The notes beneath the pieces were generated by a model. The model was not told the DNA's origin. It worked only from the letters and a program-made list of their open reading frames with translations, and searched no databases. Made by a program: the position numbers and the translations under genes. DNA of 64,000 nt from Liolophura sinensis (lineage: Eukaryota; Mollusca; Polyplacophora; Chitonida; Chitonidae), in NCBI RefSeq assembly GCF_032854445.1, contig NC_088298.1:12265504-12329503 (forward strand), written 5' to 3'. The number at the start of each line of letters is the position of its first letter. Within the stretch, counting starts at the first letter, position 1. Shown piece by piece: positions 60,018 to 64,000 of this stretch.

Positions 60018-60402
60018 CCGATATCTGGTCTGTGAGGATGATAAGCTGAGTCTGGCTTACCACATCTGTCAGGGTGGATTCCTCCCTGAGGCCACCCCCG
60101 GGGGGTGGGACAGGACCATCAACTCTTACATTCCCGTTCTCCTCCGCACCCACAGCTTCCTTGTAGCCAGGGGCAGCGGTCGTAAGACACTCAGATTGCG
60201 GATGGGGTGGTTGCACGACTGCCATTTTTGGAGAAACTGATTTCTTCTCTACTTTTTCCGGTTTTCCATGGCTGTCGGAGGCTGTCGATTTAGACGACTT
60301 TTCAGGCTTGATCGTCTTGATATTCTTTTTAATATCTCCAGTATTTGCTTTTGTCGATGTGACGACATTTGCCACCTGGGACGAACTCGCGCATGACCCC
60401 AT
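60018..60402 (-). CDS. First coding exon of a putative N-myristoylated protein
   Basis: On the minus strand an ATG in good initiation context (CAAGATGG, purine at -3, G at +4) opens MGSCASSSQ. Gly2 with Ser6 is a classic N-myristoylation signal and Cys4 could be palmitoylated, predicting attachment to the inner face of a membrane. Residues 25-60 are Lys/Ser-rich (KKNIKTIKPEKSSKS), 63-70 and 97-104 are Pro/Gly-rich, and 86-95 read AEENGNVRVD, faintly like the N-terminal part of MARCKS. The exon ends after residue 128 plus one base at CGG, followed by GTAAGTA, a near-perfect donor (intron from 60017). Unstructured, basic composition is typical of signalling or scaffold proteins. Later exons lie below 60017, possibly outside the window. 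I do not recognise the family; MARCKS/BASP-like is only a suggestion. Confidence 0.62.
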
Positions 60403-63400
60403 CTTGACAAGGAACTAAGTCTAAAGTAATTGGTCAGTAAGTTTTAAAGAGCTAACGGCAAAAATCGAAGCACTTCCGGTATTGGGAGTTGGTGGGCCCA
60501 CTTATTGACAAATCACTGAGAAGTAGAGAAATATGCCTGTGGTAACGACGTAGTATAAACAAAACCACCCTGTGAAGGGAGACTCCTAGATACGTCTGCC
60601 GTAGTGCAGTGTGAGGCAGTGATAAGACTTCAGTGCAGGCGTAATAAACTAGCGGTCGATCCGAACGCCGTGCTATCCCAGGTATGGCATTTCACACTTG
60701 ATGAAACTACTGGCAGCATAAGTGGAATCCCTGATCTATGCGGCTGGTTATGAATCGCACCTTGAACCAGATATCAAATATTCTTGTCTTGAATTAAACT
60801 CATGTTGCTCAGCGCTTATTCCACATCACTCTATTGTCTACAGAAGAGAGGCATGCGTTGCCAGGTTTGGTCTACTTCGTAAGGTGTTCCAACAAGCAAG
60901 AGGAAGATGTGCACAGTAAGCTGTTGGTGGGTATAATCCTGAACACAGTTACACGTTTTTATCAAGCCTGAATAATTCAATTATGTTATAAAACCAATCT
61001 TTGATATTTCCAAGGATACCTTTTAGGAAATAACGCTGGTAATTGGATACTCTTCCCATAGATGGCGATATCTGACGGCATTCAGAACATACGTCCCATA
61101 ATCAATGGTGTGACCAGAGATTGCGTTGGTCACAAATAACAAACCTCAAACAAAATTCGCACCATGCCAATATTTTGGATATTACTATAGAACACAAGCA
61201 TCACGTGTAACTTGACACCACATAATCATGAAATGTTGCTGATGTTGGTGTTATTGGTGTTATACCTTGAAATGTGCCATTCAGAAACAGCTGTTATATA
61301 CCAAATGATACCATGAAGTTTCCACAGTAATAATGGTTTCATTGAAGCAAGTATTTTGTCGAATTAATGTTGTCTTGTCTGGATATATTACACACCAACG
61401 TCAGTGTCAAACCTGGAAAAGGCTATGGACAACAAATATTGAAAATCTGCAAAGAACCCAACATCTCAATAAATAATCCGTTGAAATGAAAAACGGCACG
61501 TACTTTGTTTCGCACAATTACAAGTAAAGAGCGCGAGAAATGAAATGATCATGTGAAGTCACATAATATTTCCCACAACTTTTCCTTAAGAAAAACCAGT
61601 GCGATATATTAATATCGCTCAAATGAATCCATCATAGAGAAGCTGCACAGTATCAACACCGCGGATGTAACACGTTCAGAAAAAGGTATTGGAAACCGTA
61701 TAGGTTGCAAGCCACGCATTTTCTGAGGGGGTGTTATTAGGGGGGAGAAGGGGGCAGCAGACAACCTCTTTAGCAGTGTAAATGATAGAGGAGGTTCTTG
61801 TAAGACGTGTCACTGACGATCGTTTCCCCTACCGTGACAACTGCTTCACAAGGTACACAGATAACAAGTCGGCCTTATTACTGTCTGCGGATCGCCCCTT
61901 ACGCAGGGTTCACCAGCACCCATGGAATCTATGCTATTCTGTTGATGCAAAAGACCAGTGCTTGGTGAACGGAGTTCCAACAGAAGGGAGTATGACGGCA
62001 AGGCTTTCCTACAGCATTCTTTAACCCGCCTATTCCTTGATTATCGAGTCACCGTTCAGACGTGCTGGGACCTGATTTAATAATCAGCGTGTGTGCGCGG
62101 TTATTAAGAGAGTATACTTTGGCACTTGAGCACTGCCTCACTTCAGATATTCCGGCCACGTAGTTCTCGGAACATATTTCTTCCGTGTGATGTCTCTCGA
62201 TCTGTCCGAGCACTATTTATGGAACATCTGCTTCCAGGCACTGAAAGTTGACTTGATATTCGTACCTTCAAAGATATTTCTCTTGTAGCCCTAAAACGTC
62301 TATCTGTTACAGACAAAAACACTTGAATTCAGCTTCTTGGATTTGTTTCAAAGACACAATTCGTGATGTTACCCATCTTTCCTTGGAATATTCAGTCATG
62401 AGTCCTATCGATTGCTGCTGAAATCTCTGTCGTGGCTCCGTCCCCTACTCATTGCTTATCTCTTGTCTCGACGCATCCTGACTGGGTTCCGAGGCAGATG
62501 CTGAGCAGCGGTCAACAGGGACTTATTGACCTGTATCCAGCAACAAAATTTGCCAGCTGATTTAAGGTAAACCGTCTCCGTAACAGATGCTCTCTATACC
62601 TGCTTTTTGCTCTGGGTCAATAACGGCGTTTCTGCGACGATACAGTCGTCCGCACGGCAGTGGTAACGTGAAAGGCTAGCAGAGGTAATTTCGGCAAAGC
62701 TTATAGGCGTTAAAGACACTGACTGTCGGCTGGTTGAGCCGCAAACCCCAGACTGCCATCACGGTCCTGGTCGATGGCGGAATACAGAGCCCTTAGTGCG
62801 CGAACCGACGAAACCTGGACCTCGCAGGCGGGATGACAATGGAGCGGTGTTGTGCCGTACGCTGAGCTAATCCTTTATCTGTCCTCCACCGGACTTGTCA
62901 GGCAGGTAACCCAAGACATACAAAGCAATACCTAATTAACAGTCGCATAACACACAAATCGGATAATGTGTAAGCCAAAGCCTATCAGTCGATAAGCCAT
63001 TCCCCAGTTACGTCACGTGGACGTCGCCGACTCTGAGATATGCGTGCTGTCTTTGTCATCACACGCCGTTCCCTATGTACCTCCAAAATCGAAGGCGTTT
63101 AAAGGCGGCACAAGATAAACATTGTCCCGTCATGTGACTTTCCACGAATCAGCACTTTGTTTTTGTACGTACACTTTGATGTACCCAATAACAGAATGAC
63201 AGACTATGGAAATATTTGCTCCATTCATTACATACTGTACTATGGCATATTTCCGCAAGTGGCAAAAAAAAAAAAAAAAAATGGCCGAATTCCCAACTTC
63301 GGACATTTCCATACCATTTTACGAATTTCAAGACTGTCACATGGGTAGATATAGATTTTATTTGTAAAGCATCTGGCAAATCTCCGACAAATGTACATAA

Positions 63401-63919
63401 CTTGAGGTTTGTACCAAAGTAAAGACACTCTGGGTTTTATACAAATTGGTGCCAATGTATGGATGTGACAATCGTGTTCAACAAGCGCTGGTATGTTTCA
63501 TGGACCTGTATGTATAAGCCACATCGATATACCGCCATTTATTTACTGACCGTAAAACAACAAATAGATGCTGTAATTAATCATTAATGTATTTTACAAT
63601 GTTTCACTGATTGGTCACCGAAAGAATAAAAGCATAGCATGTGAGTGATGGACCCAATGTCCTGCATCATTAATACAATCGCTATCAGGTTATGTAAGTT
63701 CCGGTGTCACCAAGCTTTCCCTCCGCCGGGACCGTGTGCTAGCAGAAAGCTCAATTAGCCTTTAATCAGAGTGTGTTTGCTATAAGTAAATCAGTGCTTC
63801 TACCACAAATGAATGGAGCGATCACTATAGAATTGGGCTAAAGTCAACTTATATAGTATGCAGCGGATGAGTGACGGAGCTGGCGGAAGGCGGTGGTGGA
63901 GCGTGTAGGGTTTGGAGAC
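60403..63919. other. Upstream region of the MGSCASSS exon, otherwise no gene seen
   Basis: Should contain the 5' untranslated region and promoter of the minus-strand gene; no TATA box can be placed with confidence. The 65- and 80-codon plus frames (60722-60919, 61782-62024) have no recognisable domains. An A-run of about 18 bases lies near 63264. Confidence 0.4.
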
Positions 63920-63944
63920 GGGGGGGGGGGGGGGGGGGGGGGGG
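63920..63944. repeat. Poly-G run of 25 bases
   Basis: Twenty-five consecutive Gs followed by TGGGGAGGG. Such a run can fold as a G-quadruplex and is also prone to length error in sequencing. Confidence 0.95.
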
Positions 63945-64000
63945 TGGGGAGGGTAGCTAGGGAATGTCAAAAAGCAGAGGTACGGTGCAAAAATCTCCAG

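Noticed and set aside
63920-63960. Telomere-like or switch-like G-rich sequence
   Set aside because: It is a homopolymer G run without the TTAGGG unit; treated as a simple repeat.

Overview
The window looks like an intergenic or intronic stretch of a marine invertebrate genome, most likely a lophotrochozoan (mollusc or brachiopod). The main evidence is about a dozen copies of one tRNA-headed SINE with a conserved tail (ACGGCGTAAAACACCAATCAAA followed by TAAA or A repeats, read in two parts), a type I associate with molluscan-type genomes. AT-rich single-copy DNA, many minisatellites, eukaryotic splice signals and a 200-base N gap (48106-48305) also fit. The species assignment is inference. 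There are no operons, rRNA genes, CRISPR arrays or long transposase or reverse transcriptase frames; the longest open frame is 151 codons and lies in a tandem repeat.

Genes are nearly absent. The only coding segment I support with reasonable confidence is a minus-strand first coding exon (60018-60402) that starts MGSCASSS, a myristoylation/palmitoylation-type N-terminus, and ends in a clean splice donor. A possible 18-codon first exon (6247-6300, minus), a possible internal exon (23536-23632, plus) and a possible Myb/SANT-like fragment (38671-38750) are weak candidates.

Layout: 0-10 kb is mostly unique AT-rich DNA with two SINEs, a 93-bp triplication and a degenerate 50-bp array. 10.6-25.0 kb is a complex local duplication. 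One unit (block X, block U, block C) is present twice: copy I at about 10.6-19.85 kb and copy II at about 20.0-25.0 kb. Block U was further amplified in copy I, so four U copies exist. Most of the duplicated sequence has diverged strongly, but a 487-bp core of block C is about 99% identical between copies. I regard that core as the most interesting signal here. 25-38 kb holds several minisatellites, a foldback MITE, an 88-bp perfect palindrome and truncated SINEs. 38-48 kb holds a GC-rich MITE, more SINEs and a 67-bp minisatellite running into the assembly gap. 48-60 kb has a second foldback element, a 21-bp array interrupted by a young full-length SINE, and further SINE copies. 60-64 kb has the MGSCASSS exon, its upstream region and a 25-base poly-G run at the end.

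Six SINE copies have recognisable target-site duplications, so the family has moved recently enough to keep them. Divergence estimates were made by eye; no alignments or searches were run.
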